A stretch of 64,000 nt of DNA from a virus: IMG/VR virus record IMGVR_UViG_3300022744_000026, positions 1 through 64,000 of that record. One strand, written 5' to 3'. This document shows, piece by piece, positions 54,609-62,757 of the stretch. A model generated the notes under the pieces. It did no database searches. It saw only the letters and a program-made list of their open reading frames with translations, and had not been told where the DNA came from. Every line of letters begins with the position of its first letter. Within the stretch, counting starts at the first letter, position 1. Position numbers and translations under genes: made by a program.

Positions 54609-55261
54609 GCGGCAACTTTGACGCCCTTCTGGCCGAACTGAATGACGAAGTGGCTGGCATGGCCAAGGCGATGCCGGCTGGTGACGATCTGGACGACGAG
54701 GACGAAGACAGCAACACCGTCGACACGGCCGACACCGACAAGAAGGTGATGGCTGCTGGTGACGGCGACGCCGACGACGCTGGCGGCGATCCCGATGGCG
54801 ACGAAGACGACAAGCCGATGATGGGCAAGAGCATGACCGTCGAAATCGACGGCAAGCAAGTCGAAGCCATCGACGGCACCGAACTGGTGAAGTCGCTGAT
54901 GGGCCAGGTCGAGCAGTTGGGCGGCAAGCTCGGCGCTACCGAAGCCAGCCTCGCCAAGGCTCTGTCGGACACGCTGGCCGTGGTGAAGGGCCAGGGCGCC
55001 GTCATCAAGTCGCTGCAGGAGACCGTCACCAAGCTGGCCGCTGCCGGCCGTGGCCGCAAGTCGGTCGTCACCGTCGCCGACCCGGCGCCGATGGCGAAGT
55101 CGGCCGGCGCCGCCGCCCCGCTGCAGGGCCGTGAACTCATGGCCAAGGCCCTTGCTGCACAGCAGGCCGGACGCCTGACCGGATTGGACGTCGCCCGCGT
55201 CGAGTCTGCAATCAACCAGGGCGCGCCGGCTCCTGCCGACGTTCTTTCTCGCATCAACTGA
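54605..55261 (+). CDS. Scaffold/capsid-assembly protein
   Basis: A 218-residue protein. Residues ~25-75 are extremely acidic (DDLDDEDEDSNTV, DADDAGGDPDGDEDDKPMMG); then MTVEIDGKQVEAIDGTELVK and a coiled coil (LMGQVEQLGGKLGATEASLA). The helical C-terminus (GRELMAKALAAQQAGRLTGL) is typical of the capsid-binding end of scaffolds. ATGA overlap with the protease. Confidence 0.75.
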   Translation: MSGNFDALLAELNDEVAGMAKAMPAGDDLDDEDEDSNTVDTADTDKKVMAAGDGDADDAGGDPDGDEDDKPMMGKSMTVEIDGKQVEAIDGTELVKSLMGQVEQLGGKLGATEASLAKALSDTLAVVKGQGAVIKSLQETVTKLAAAGRGRKSVVTVADPAPMAKSAGAAAPLQGRELMAKALAAQQAGRLTGLDVARVESAINQGAPAPADVLSRIN

Positions 55262-55273
55262 CCAGGAGGCCCC

Positions 55274-56734
55274 ATGGCACTCGAAGACATTGTGAACAGC
55301 TCTGTGCCCGGCGGCTCGACCGTGATGGGCGAGATGGGCGACGCTGACCTGCAGGCGCTGCACAAGGCGCTGACGGCCGGCTACGGTTCGGACACCAACG
55401 GCCTGACGGGTGGCTCTGCCTTCCGCATCCAGTCGCTGGACACCACGCTCAAGGCGACGGTGCAGGACAACAGCCACTTCGCGCTGTTCAATGCCCTGAG
55501 CAAGCCGCGTGCGACCGCGGTGGTCGATGAATGGACCGAACAGGATTCCATCGGCGGCTTCCTGGGCGGCACGTTCAACGATCAGGACGGTACGGCGCAG
55601 GAAACGAATGGTTCCTACACCCGCCGGACCGCGAACGTGAAGTACCTGATGACGTACCGCAAGGTGCCCATCGTGCTGCAGCAGCAGAGCAACATCACCG
55701 ACGTGGTCGCCATCGAGACGGTCAACGGCACCAAGCAGCTCCTGACCGACATCGAGCACGGCCTGTTCGAGGGCGATTCGTCCATCCTGCCGAAGTCGTT
55801 CGACGGCATCTATGCGCAGATGGCCGGCTTCAATGGTGGCGCGAACATCTTCGACATGGCTGGCCAGCCGCTGAACACCATCGACCCGATCAGCCGCGCT
55901 GCTGAACAGGTCTTCGGCTACGGCTCGTTTGGCAAGCTGACCCACCTGTACCTGCCGCCGGCCATCCAGTCGGACCTGAATGCAGGCCTGGACCCCGCCT
56001 TCCGCGTCGCGCTGGACAACAGCCCGAACAGCGTGATGCTGGGCACCCACGTGTCGGGCATCCGCACCAGCTATGGCAACATCGCCACCACGACGGACGT
56101 TTTCGTGCGCGACGAGCGCATGAAGAAGCCCTTCGAAGTGCGCAATGCGACCCACCTGGCTGTGTCGGCTGCGAACATCGCGTTCAAGCCTGCCTCGTTC
56201 ACGGCTGTGGCTGGCGTCGGCGCCAGTGATTCCGCCTGGGGTTCGACCCATGCCGGCAACTACTTCTACGCCGTGACCGGCATCAACCACAACGGCGAGA
56301 CCGCCGCTCTGGTGTCGGCCAGCGTGACCGTGGCGGCCACCCAGCAGGTGACCATCACCATCACGCAGTCGGCCAGCGGCACGGAAACCGGCTACGTCAT
56401 CTACCGCAGCCGCAAGAACGGCACCAGCGCACTGACCGACCTGCGCGAGATGACCAAGGTCGCCAAGGCCGGCGCCACCACCACGTTCATCGACAAGAAT
56501 CGCGTGATCCCGGGCTCGACCCGCGCCTACGCGCTGAACCTGTCGCCGAGCGATGGCAGCATCGACTGGAAGCAGTACCTGCCGATGATGAAGATCCCGA
56601 TGGCCGCGGTGCAGTCGCCGATCATCCCGTGGCTGCAGATGATCTGTGGCTACATGCGCGTGACCAAGCGCGCGCACCATGTTGTCTTCGACAACGTCGT
56701 GCCCAGCGGCGCGAGCTGGAAGCCGTTCGTCTAA
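55274..56734 (+). CDS. Major capsid protein
   Basis: A 486-residue protein with a good ribosome site (CAGGAGG). The N-terminal ~60 residues include the segment shared with the protease. A HK97-type core is suggested by SHFALFNALSKPRATAVVDE, MTYRKVPIVLQQQSNITDVV, NGTKQLLTDIEHGLFEGDSS, FGYGSFGKLTHLYLPPAIQS and MLGTHVSGIRTSYGNIATTT. An Ig-like insertion at ~315-410 (VAGVGASDSAWGSTHAGNYF, YAVTGINHNGETAALVS, SGTETGYVIYRSR) is a surface domain. It is the expected most abundant virion protein. Assigned by order, size and pattern. Confidence 0.85.
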   Translation: MALEDIVNSSVPGGSTVMGEMGDADLQALHKALTAGYGSDTNGLTGGSAFRIQSLDTTLKATVQDNSHFALFNALSKPRATAVVDEWTEQDSIGGFLGGTFNDQDGTAQETNGSYTRRTANVKYLMTYRKVPIVLQQQSNITDVVAIETVNGTKQLLTDIEHGLFEGDSSILPKSFDGIYAQMAGFNGGANIFDMAGQPLNTIDPISRAAEQVFGYGSFGKLTHLYLPPAIQSDLNAGLDPAFRVALDNSPNSVMLGTHVSGIRTSYGNIATTTDVFVRDERMKKPFEVRNATHLAVSAANIAFKPASFTAVAGVGASDSAWGSTHAGNYFYAVTGINHNGETAALVSASVTVAATQQVTITITQSASGTETGYVIYRSRKNGTSALTDLREMTKVAKAGATTTFIDKNRVIPGSTRAYALNLSPSDGSIDWKQYLPMMKIPMAAVQSPIIPWLQMICGYMRVTKRAHHVVFDNVVPSGASWKPFV

Positions 56735-56769
56735 GACGGCGGCGTCAGGGGTGACCCTGTCCTGACATG

Positions 56770-56790
56770 GCGGGGCCCTAGCGGCCCCGC
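56770..56790 (+). terminator. Terminator-like hairpin after capsid gene
   Basis: GCGGGGCC (56770-56777) / GGCCCCGC (56783-56790) with a 5-nt loop. TTCACC follows, not a full T-run, so partial attenuation that keeps capsid expression high is more likely than full stop. Confidence 0.6.
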
Positions 56791-56813
56791 TTCACCGATC
56801 ACCGGAGACTGAA

Positions 56814-57113
56814 ATGCGCCTTGTCTGCACCATCCCCACCGCCACCAGCCCGATCAACGGCCACGACTTCGACGGCCAGCCCGGCAACTTGGTGTCGGTC
56901 AACGACATCCCCGATGAAGAAGCCGCGATCTTCCTGACCGTGCCCGGTTACTTCGAGTTCGGCGCCGAGCCGGCCAGTGCCGCCCAGCAGGATGACACCG
57001 CCACGATTGACGCCCTGCGCGGCGAGTTGTCGTCATATGGTGTCGAGCCCAAGAGCACCTGGCGCGCCGCCCGCCTGCAGGCCGAGATCGCCAAGGCCAA
57101 GGCCAGCGCCTGA
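56814..57113 (+). CDS. Small virion-type protein (possible head completion)
   Basis: A 99-residue protein beginning MRLVCTIPTATSPINGHDFD with SVNDIPDEEAAIFLTVPGYF, and a C-terminal helix that reads as an HeH/LEM-type segment (DALRGELSSYGVEPKSTWRA, ARLQAEIAKAKA). Such small proteins follow capsid genes in many siphoviruses. Ribosome site CCGGAG. Confidence 0.65.
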   Translation: MRLVCTIPTATSPINGHDFDGQPGNLVSVNDIPDEEAAIFLTVPGYFEFGAEPASAAQQDDTATIDALRGELSSYGVEPKSTWRAARLQAEIAKAKASA

Positions 57114-57129
57114 CCTCGCCTGGCGGCGT

Positions 57130-57169
57130 CGTGACCCGACACTAAGGTCTACCGACCAAAGGAGCCGCA
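57130..57169 (+). promoter_or_regulatory. Late promoter element, 40-nt spacing
   Basis: CGTGAC at 57130, N2, GACACT, then 26 nt containing AAAGGAG, then ATG 57170. This copy has a true Shine-Dalgarno in the leader. Confidence 0.6.
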
Positions 57170-57349
57170 ATGGCGCTTGCCGAAGGCCAACGGGTGCGCC
57201 TTGTCGCACCCGTGATCGAGGGGCCGATCCTCGACACCCGCTACAACAAAGATGCCGGCGAGCTGGAGCATCTGGTGTCGTTCACGGCGCCCGATGGCGA
57301 TGCCGCCGAGCGGTGGTTTCTGCAGTCCCAACTGGAGCCCACCGAATGA
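57170..57349 (+). CDS. 59-residue protein
   Basis: MALAEGQRVRLVAPVIEGPI begins a compact beta domain (LDTRYNKDAGELEHLVSFTA, PDGDAAERWFLQSQL), the small SH3-like shape seen elsewhere in this genome. AAAGGAG supports the start and the stop overlaps the next gene as ATGA. Probably a virion accessory protein. Confidence 0.7.
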   Translation: MALAEGQRVRLVAPVIEGPILDTRYNKDAGELEHLVSFTAPDGDAAERWFLQSQLEPTE

Positions 57350-57909
57350 GCCGCTACGCTGAAGCCGCCAATGCCGCTGACGGCGCCACGGCGGGCGTCA
57401 TCCGCAACTCTGGCATGGCCGAGCAGGCGCATGCCGAGGGCTACTACACCGCCACCTGCTACGGCCCGGATGGCGCGGTGAAGTGGACGGACGACATCCA
57501 CAATCTGGTGCTGACGGCCGGCAAGAATCACGCCCTGGACAACTACCTCGCCGGCAGCGCCTACACTGCGACGTGGTTCATGGGCCTGGTGGGCTCGACC
57601 AGCTTCACGGCCATCGCCGCGGCGGACACCGCTGCATCGCACGCCGGCTGGACCGAGGAGACCAACTACAGCGCTGGCGCGCGCCCTACCGCGGCGTTCT
57701 CCGCTGCGGCCTCTGGCGCCAAGGCGCTGAGCGCCGCCCTGACCTTCACCATGTCGGCTGGCGCCACCGTCAAGGGCGCATTCTTGGTCAGCAACTCCAC
57801 CAAGGGCGGCACCACGGGCACCATCTACTCGGCGGGCCTGTTCACCGGTGGCGACAAGGTGCTGGCATCTGGCGACTCGTTGGCGATCAGCTACTCGGCG
57901 TCGCTGTAA
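57346..57909 (+). CDS. Virion surface protein
   Basis: A 187-residue protein beginning MSRYAEAANAADGATAGVIR, then AHAEGYYTATCYGPDGAVKW, TDDIHNLVLTAGKNHALDNY and YTATWFMGLVGSTSFTAIAA; the rest is beta-rich, ending SAGLFTGGDKVLASGDSLAI. The 'F--E---A--W----NLV---G-----D' type occurs in phage structural proteins behind the capsid gene. Role is decoration or tail attachment; unproven. Confidence 0.65.
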   Translation: MSRYAEAANAADGATAGVIRNSGMAEQAHAEGYYTATCYGPDGAVKWTDDIHNLVLTAGKNHALDNYLAGSAYTATWFMGLVGSTSFTAIAAADTAASHAGWTEETNYSAGARPTAAFSAAASGAKALSAALTFTMSAGATVKGAFLVSNSTKGGTTGTIYSAGLFTGGDKVLASGDSLAISYSASL

Positions 57910-57925
57910 CACGCTGCTGGGCATG

Positions 57926-57966
57926 AAAGCCGCGACTGGCTGGGCTGGCGCGGCTTTTTGTATTTG
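57926..57966 (+). terminator. Rho-independent terminator
   Basis: Perfect 9-bp stem AAAGCCGCG (57926) / CGCGGCTTT (57949-57957) followed by TTGTATTT. It lies 17 nt after the stop of the 187-residue gene and is the clearest terminator among the virion genes. Confidence 0.85.
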
Positions 57967-57976
57967 AGGGCTGGGT

Positions 57977-59008
57977 ATGACTACGCTGTTTGCTTGTGGT
58001 GAGGATGTTGGGTTCGCCGTGGTGGGAGCGGGGACTGCGGTTGATACTGCCACTACGGCTGCTCGGCGGACGTCGTTTTCGCGTTGTGCGCTGGCATGTG
58101 GAAGTGGTGGCACCCCTTCAAACGGGGACGGTTGGCTCGGTGCGTTTTCCTCCACGTCGAACTCGTTCTGGTTTACGGCCCGTTTCTACACGAATAACAA
58201 CGTCAACTTGGTCGCTGGTTTCCGCTTGATGAATTTCAGGGATGGCACGACATCAAGGATCGAGCTGCGGAATAAAACTACTGGAACTGGTGATATCGGA
58301 ATATACAAGGTCACCGCCGCTGGCGTTGCGACCCTTTTGGCGACGGCATCAACAAACATAACTAGTACTACGTTATTCAGGATTGATATCCAGATAAACT
58401 ACAGTGCATCTGGTTTTGTAAGACTGTACTATAATGGTGGGCTAGTTGCAGACACTGGCGTCGTTGACGTTACTACTGACTCCGCGACGAATTTGAGTTC
58501 GTTTGTGTTGAGTGTGCCGCATAACATTTCAGGAAGAATCGGATATTGGTCCGAAATCATCGTCACCGACGTCGACACCCGCAGCCTGAGCCTGATCACC
58601 GTCGCCCCACTCGCAGCCGGCGCCGCGAACACCTTCTCGACCCCGGGTGCAGTCGGCAACATCAACGAGGTGACGATCAACGACACCACGCTGATCAGCA
58701 GCGCCACGGCCAACCAGATCGCCGAGTACACCGCTGACACGAGCCTGATCACCTCGGCTGGCGGCAACCCGGCCGTCCGCGCGGTGTCCACGTACAGCCG
58801 CAGCCAGCGTGGCGCCACGGGGCCGCAGAACATGCAGCACGTGGTGCGCGTGGGCGGCACGGACTTCACCAGCGCGACCAAGAGCCTGATCACCTCCTTC
58901 GGCCAGGTGTCGCACGTCTTCGAGCTGAACCCCGCCACGTCAGCCGCTTGGGCCATGTCCGACATTACGACGGCAGGCTTCAACATCGGCGTGAAGTCCA
59001 TCGCGTAA
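57977..59008 (+). CDS. Beta-rich virion protein with LamG-like domain
   Basis: A 343-residue protein. Residues ~40-200 read as a concanavalin/LamG-like beta sandwich (WFTARFYTNNNVNLVAGFRL, RIELRNKTTGTGDIGIYKV, LFRIDIQINYSASGFVRLYY). Residues ~210-343 (ITVAPLAAGAANTFSTPGAV, HVVRVGGTDFTSATKSLITS) are a second beta domain. The first ~580 bases are more AT-rich than the rest, with a sharp change near 58555, so the gene looks like a mosaic. Likely host-range or decoration protein. Confidence 0.65.
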   Translation: MTTLFACGEDVGFAVVGAGTAVDTATTAARRTSFSRCALACGSGGTPSNGDGWLGAFSSTSNSFWFTARFYTNNNVNLVAGFRLMNFRDGTTSRIELRNKTTGTGDIGIYKVTAAGVATLLATASTNITSTTLFRIDIQINYSASGFVRLYYNGGLVADTGVVDVTTDSATNLSSFVLSVPHNISGRIGYWSEIIVTDVDTRSLSLITVAPLAAGAANTFSTPGAVGNINEVTINDTTLISSATANQIAEYTADTSLITSAGGNPAVRAVSTYSRSQRGATGPQNMQHVVRVGGTDFTSATKSLITSFGQVSHVFELNPATSAAWAMSDITTAGFNIGVKSIA

Positions 59009-59014
59009 CGCGCC

Positions 59015-60268
59015 ATGGATGTCTCAAAGTTCCTAGCGTTTGCGGTCGCGGGCCCGGCCGACACGGCTGTCACCGTCAGCAAGCTAGCGACTTTTGCCGT
59101 TGTCGGCCCGGCTGACACCGACACCACCGTCAGCAAGTTCGTCGCCTTCGTGGTGGCTGACTTCTCCGCGCCGCAGACGGATGGTGTCACGGAGGCTGCA
59201 TCTGCTGCTGATGCCGTCTCGGCGATTCAGGTGCTGCTGGCGTCGGTCAGCGAGTCCGCGACGGCGAGCGATACGGCATCCGGCGTCCAGTCCGCGGCCG
59301 GCGACCTGACTGAGGCGGGTACTGCGGTCGATACGCAGTCGACGTCCTCTGTCGTGCCTGGGCAGGTGTCGGAGGCGGCTGGCGCCGCTGACGCGGCCAC
59401 GGCGGCCAACGCGCTCGGGGTCAGTGTTGCCGAGACCGCCAGTGCGGCCGATGTGCCGTCAGCGGCTCAGACCACGCCGGCCGCGCTGGCTGAGACCGCG
59501 GCAGCCACCGACCTGCTGTCGACCGTCCTGGCGGCTGTTGCGGCACTGTCTGAGGCGGCAGCGTCGGCGGACGCCGTGACGGCTGGCCTGCGGCTGTCCG
59601 TGCTGGTGTCGGAGGCGGCTGCTGCGACTGACGCCGTTGCGGCGGCGTTTGCAGCCACGGCCAGCCTCGCTGAGTCGGCCGGCGCGGCAGACGCGCAGAG
59701 CGCCGCCCAGCAGCTCAACGTGGTCATTCTGGAGGCCGGCGCTGCGGATGATCTGGTGTCGGGCGTCCAGGCGGCCATTGCGGCGCTGAGTGAAGCGGCT
59801 GCTGCCGGCGACGTGGCGGCCGGCGCTGCGACTCTGGTGACGTCGGTGGCCGAGCCCGTGGCTGCGCTGGATGATGCCGCGGCGGTGCTGCTGGCTGTTG
59901 CTGGCGTGGACGAGCCCGCCGCGGCCTTGGACGACGCCAGCGGCGAGGCGATCGAGAACGCCAGCCTGACCGAGCAGGCGCAGTCATCCGACGACTGGTC
60001 TGGCGTGCGGCATCTGGTGGCGGCCTTGGCAGAGCAGGCGGCTGCTGGTGACCTGATCATCATCATCAGCGATCTGCCTGCCCACGGCGACCGCGCCTTC
60101 ACCATCACCGACACGCCCGGCGCGCGGGTGATGGTGGCGACGACGCCTGGCGGCGGGCGGGTGTTCCGCGTCGACACGCCAGACGGCGGCCGGGTTCTGG
60201 TGGTCGAGCCGGCAGCGCCGAGAAATTTCATCGTCGGCCCGCGTCGTGTGTTCATCATCAAGCCCTGA
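59015..60268 (+). CDS. Repeat-rich fibrous virion protein
   Basis: A 417-residue protein in three parts. Residues 1-55 are three 18-residue repeats (VSKFLAFAVAGPADTAVT, VSKLATFAVVGPADTDTT and a partial third). Residues ~58-350 are about a dozen ~23-residue repeats, each with a (L/V)-(S/A/T)-E-x-A-x-A-x-D core. The final 60 residues (FTITDTPGARVMVATTPGGG, RVFRVDTPDGGRVLVVEPAA) are beta. Layout fits a fibre or whisker; the last part may be an adaptor. Confidence 0.7.
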   Translation: MDVSKFLAFAVAGPADTAVTVSKLATFAVVGPADTDTTVSKFVAFVVADFSAPQTDGVTEAASAADAVSAIQVLLASVSESATASDTASGVQSAAGDLTEAGTAVDTQSTSSVVPGQVSEAAGAADAATAANALGVSVAETASAADVPSAAQTTPAALAETAAATDLLSTVLAAVAALSEAAASADAVTAGLRLSVLVSEAAAATDAVAAAFAATASLAESAGAADAQSAAQQLNVVILEAGAADDLVSGVQAAIAALSEAAAAGDVAAGAATLVTSVAEPVAALDDAAAVLLAVAGVDEPAAALDDASGEAIENASLTEQAQSSDDWSGVRHLVAALAEQAAAGDLIIIISDLPAHGDRAFTITDTPGARVMVATTPGGGRVFRVDTPDGGRVLVVEPAAPRNFIVGPRRVFIIKP

Positions 60269-60280
60269 CCTAGAGGCACC

Positions 60281-61405
60281 ATGGCAACGCAACTACAAAC
60301 CGACAACCGCGGCCTGTGGGCTGAGCAAGACAAAGACGAGTTCCTCGACTACTCGATGGACTGGTCGGACTGGCTCGACGTCGGCGACACGATCGCCACC
60401 AGCGTGTGGGATGACGTGCCTGGCTTGGTGCTGAGCCAGTCGTCGCACTCCGACACCCTGGCAAAGATTTGGGTGCAAGGCGGCGCGCCGACGACGTGGT
60501 ACGCGGTGGTCAACCGGATCACCACGGCGATGGGGCGCACCGGTGACCGCGCGTTCCGGCTGTTCATCACCGATCAGGCGCCCACCCTGGCGGACATGAG
60601 TTCGGCGCTGTTCCCGAACTTGCCCGCAGCGGTTGACCAACTCAAGCGCGACCGGCTGGTGCTGGTGGGGCAGTCCATCGGGCTGTCCGTGGCGGACATG
60701 ACCACGGATTTCCTGCGCGGCAAGCTGCTGGCTGCTGAGGCGAAAGCCCAGCGCGAACTGCGCTGCTACTTCGCGCCGACTGTCATCATCCCTGAAGATG
60801 CGCCGCAGGACGAGATTGACGCCCTGGTGACCGCCGGCACGCGCTACGCGCAGGAGCCGGCCTACGACTACGAGCCGGGCTGGCTCATGCCGGACAGCTA
60901 CGGCTACCTCGCGGCCCGCCAACGGCCGATCATCAGCGTGCAGTCGATCCGGCTGGTGTACCCAGTGCCGACGCGCTCGGTGTTCGAGATCCCCATCGAC
61001 TGGGTGCGGCTCGACCGCAAGTATGGGCAGATCAGGCTGGTGCCGAGTTCGTCGGCGTTCCTGGCGCCGCTCTCGGTGTTCCTGCTGCCGGCAGTCGGCG
61101 CTGGCGGCCGGGCCGTGCCGAACATGATCCAACTCCGGTACACCGCCGGCCTGTCCAATGCTGCGCGCGACTTCCCTGACCTGATCGACGTCGTCATGAA
61201 GATGGCGGCCGTCAGTATCATTGAGGACGCCATGATGCCCGGCAGCGGCAGCATCTCGGCGGATGGTCTGTCGCAGTCGCTGAGCGTGGATGTGTCGAAG
61301 TATCAGGACACCATCGACCGGCTGATGAACGGCCCGCCAGGCAGCAACGGCGGCCTTCGCACGGCGATCCATGGTGTGGTGGTTGGGTTCATGGGGGGTG
61401 CGTGA
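60281..61405 (+). CDS. Head-tail connector/adaptor with N-terminal fibre-adaptor-like domain
   Basis: A 374-residue protein. Residues ~1-95 (FLDYSMDWSDWLDVGDTIAT, IWVQGGAPTTWYAVVNRITT, GDRAFRLFITD) resemble the Ig-like 'fibre-tail adaptor' domain of siphoviruses. Residues ~150-374 match connector/neck proteins: RLVYPVPTRSVFEIPIDWVR, MIQLRYTAGLSNAARDFPDL and a long helix (DVVMKMAAVSIIEDAM). Ribosome site GAGG. The fusion of the two is somewhat unusual. Confidence 0.65.
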   Translation: MATQLQTDNRGLWAEQDKDEFLDYSMDWSDWLDVGDTIATSVWDDVPGLVLSQSSHSDTLAKIWVQGGAPTTWYAVVNRITTAMGRTGDRAFRLFITDQAPTLADMSSALFPNLPAAVDQLKRDRLVLVGQSIGLSVADMTTDFLRGKLLAAEAKAQRELRCYFAPTVIIPEDAPQDEIDALVTAGTRYAQEPAYDYEPGWLMPDSYGYLAARQRPIISVQSIRLVYPVPTRSVFEIPIDWVRLDRKYGQIRLVPSSSAFLAPLSVFLLPAVGAGGRAVPNMIQLRYTAGLSNAARDFPDLIDVVMKMAAVSIIEDAMMPGSGSISADGLSQSLSVDVSKYQDTIDRLMNGPPGSNGGLRTAIHGVVVGFMGGA

Positions 61406-62037
61406 TGCGACTCAACCCGGCGGCGTTCAACGCGCACTTGAGCCACATGGGGCAGCGCGTGCTGTGGCAGCGCGCGACGGCGTGTCCGTGCGTCGAGACG
61501 CACAGCGGCGCAGCCAAGCCTGGGTGCCCGCTGTGCCACGGCAAGGGGCAAATTTACGGTGCCGAAGTCGCCACGGTCGTCGGCGTGGCGAGCCAGAAGG
61601 TGGTGAAGGCTTGGGCGCAGTTCGGGATGTACGAATCTGGTGACGCGATCCTCGTCATTCCTAGCGACTCGCCGATGTACGACGCCGGGCGATTCGACAA
61701 AATCACGATGCTCAATGGATCGGACAGGTTCTCGCGCGTGCTGGTGCGTGGTCGCAATGACAGGCTGTTCGAGCGCGCGCTGTCCGTCGACCGCGTGTTC
61801 TGGCTGAACACGGCTGGCGATGCGGTGGTCGAAGGCGGGATTCCGGCTGTGGCGCAAGACGGGTCGCTGACGTGGGCGGCAGGCGAGCCGCCGGCTGGCA
61901 CCAAGTACACGATCGAAGGGCAGCGGCAGCCGACGTACTATGTGTTTGACAATATGCCATCGGACCGCAACGAGCACCAAGGCGCGCTGCTGCCGAAGAA
62001 CTTGGTGGCCAGGCGCTGGGACGTGATGAGTAGGTAG
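61402..62037 (+). CDS. Head-closure/neck protein with zinc knuckle
   Basis: A 211-residue protein starting MMRLNPAAFNAHLSHMGQRV. CPCVETHSGAAKPGCPLCHG (C-x-C...C-x2-C) forms a zinc site, then a beta-barrel part (MYESGDAILVIPSDSPMYDA, GRFDKITMLNGSDRFSRVLV). Phage neck proteins with '(C-x-C)----C--C-G-G' near the start and DSP-Y-AG-FD are common before tail genes. GTGA overlap with the connector gene. Confidence 0.7.
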   Translation: MMRLNPAAFNAHLSHMGQRVLWQRATACPCVETHSGAAKPGCPLCHGKGQIYGAEVATVVGVASQKVVKAWAQFGMYESGDAILVIPSDSPMYDAGRFDKITMLNGSDRFSRVLVRGRNDRLFERALSVDRVFWLNTAGDAVVEGGIPAVAQDGSLTWAAGEPPAGTKYTIEGQRQPTYYVFDNMPSDRNEHQGALLPKNLVARRWDVMSR

Positions 62038-62043
62038 TATAAT
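62038..62043 (+). promoter_or_regulatory. Perfect TATAAT -10 before homing endonuclease
   Basis: GTAGTATAATAGATACATG holds a consensus TATAAT six nt before ATG 62050. It overlaps the neck gene's stop and is unlike the phage's other promoters, as expected for a self-contained insertion. Confidence 0.65.
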
Positions 62044-62049
62044 AGATAC

Positions 62050-62757
62050 ATGACTAACGCCGGAATTTATCTGATTACTGTAGATAGGCCAAACAATCTG
62101 CCTCTTTACTATATTGGTCAATCTCAGAATATAAGCTTAAGATTTAACCAGCATAAATCATCATTGCGCAACAGCAAACACCACAACAAGCGCTTGCAAC
62201 TTGCCATTAACAAATATGGCTTTGATTCATTGAGTTTTGTTGTACTTGAAACGTGCTGCGTTGAAGAACTCGATGAGAGAGAGCATTGGTGGCTCGAACA
62301 GGTGGTTGGATTTGACCGGGTTTGTAATTATTGTATTGACCCGGCAGCCCCATTAAGAGGACGTAAATTCTCTGATGAACATCGAAGTAAGATAGCGGCG
62401 GCATTATCTGGTGAGCGGCACTACAGCAGGTCAAGAGGCGCTATGCCAATCGAGCATCGCCAAGCCATATCGCGCGGCGTGAAGGGGAAAACCAGATCAG
62501 AAGAAAGTCGGCGCAGGATATCCAATTCCACTAGGGGTGAGGCTAACCCTATGTTTGGCTTGAGCGGTGACAAAAGTGCGAGATCTCAAGCGGTACGCGG
62601 TACGCATTCAATAACCGGTGAAATCGTAGAATTCGAAAGCATGAACCTGGCTGAATTGTCTGGATTTATTCAGGAATGCATTTCTAGGTGTTGCGCTGGA
62701 AAACAAAAACTCCATAGCGGTTTTGCTTGGGAGCGCATTAACCGCCACGCTTCATAG
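62050..62757 (+). CDS. GIY-YIG homing endonuclease (SegB-like)
   Basis: A 235-residue protein. The GIY-YIG core is GIYLITVDRPNNLPLYYIGQ, then SLRFNQHKSSLRN, LQLAINKYGFDSLSFVVLE and ELDEREHWWLEQV (catalytic Glu). NUMOD3-like repeats follow (RGRKFSDEHRSKIAAALSGE, IEHRQAISRGVKGKTRSEES, RRRISNSTRGEANP), used for DNA recognition. The gene is far more AT-rich than its surroundings and has its own TATAAT. A free-standing homing endonuclease inserted between neck genes. Confidence 0.92.
   Translation: MTNAGIYLITVDRPNNLPLYYIGQSQNISLRFNQHKSSLRNSKHHNKRLQLAINKYGFDSLSFVVLETCCVEELDEREHWWLEQVVGFDRVCNYCIDPAAPLRGRKFSDEHRSKIAAALSGERHYSRSRGAMPIEHRQAISRGVKGKTRSEESRRRISNSTRGEANPMFGLSGDKSARSQAVRGTHSITGEIVEFESMNLAELSGFIQECISRCCAGKQKLHSGFAWERINRHAS

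Noticed and set aside
54518-56680. 720-codon minus-strand frame opposite scaffold and capsid genes
   Set aside because: A shadow created by GC-rich codon bias; repetitive Gly/Val/Gln/His composition and no motif.
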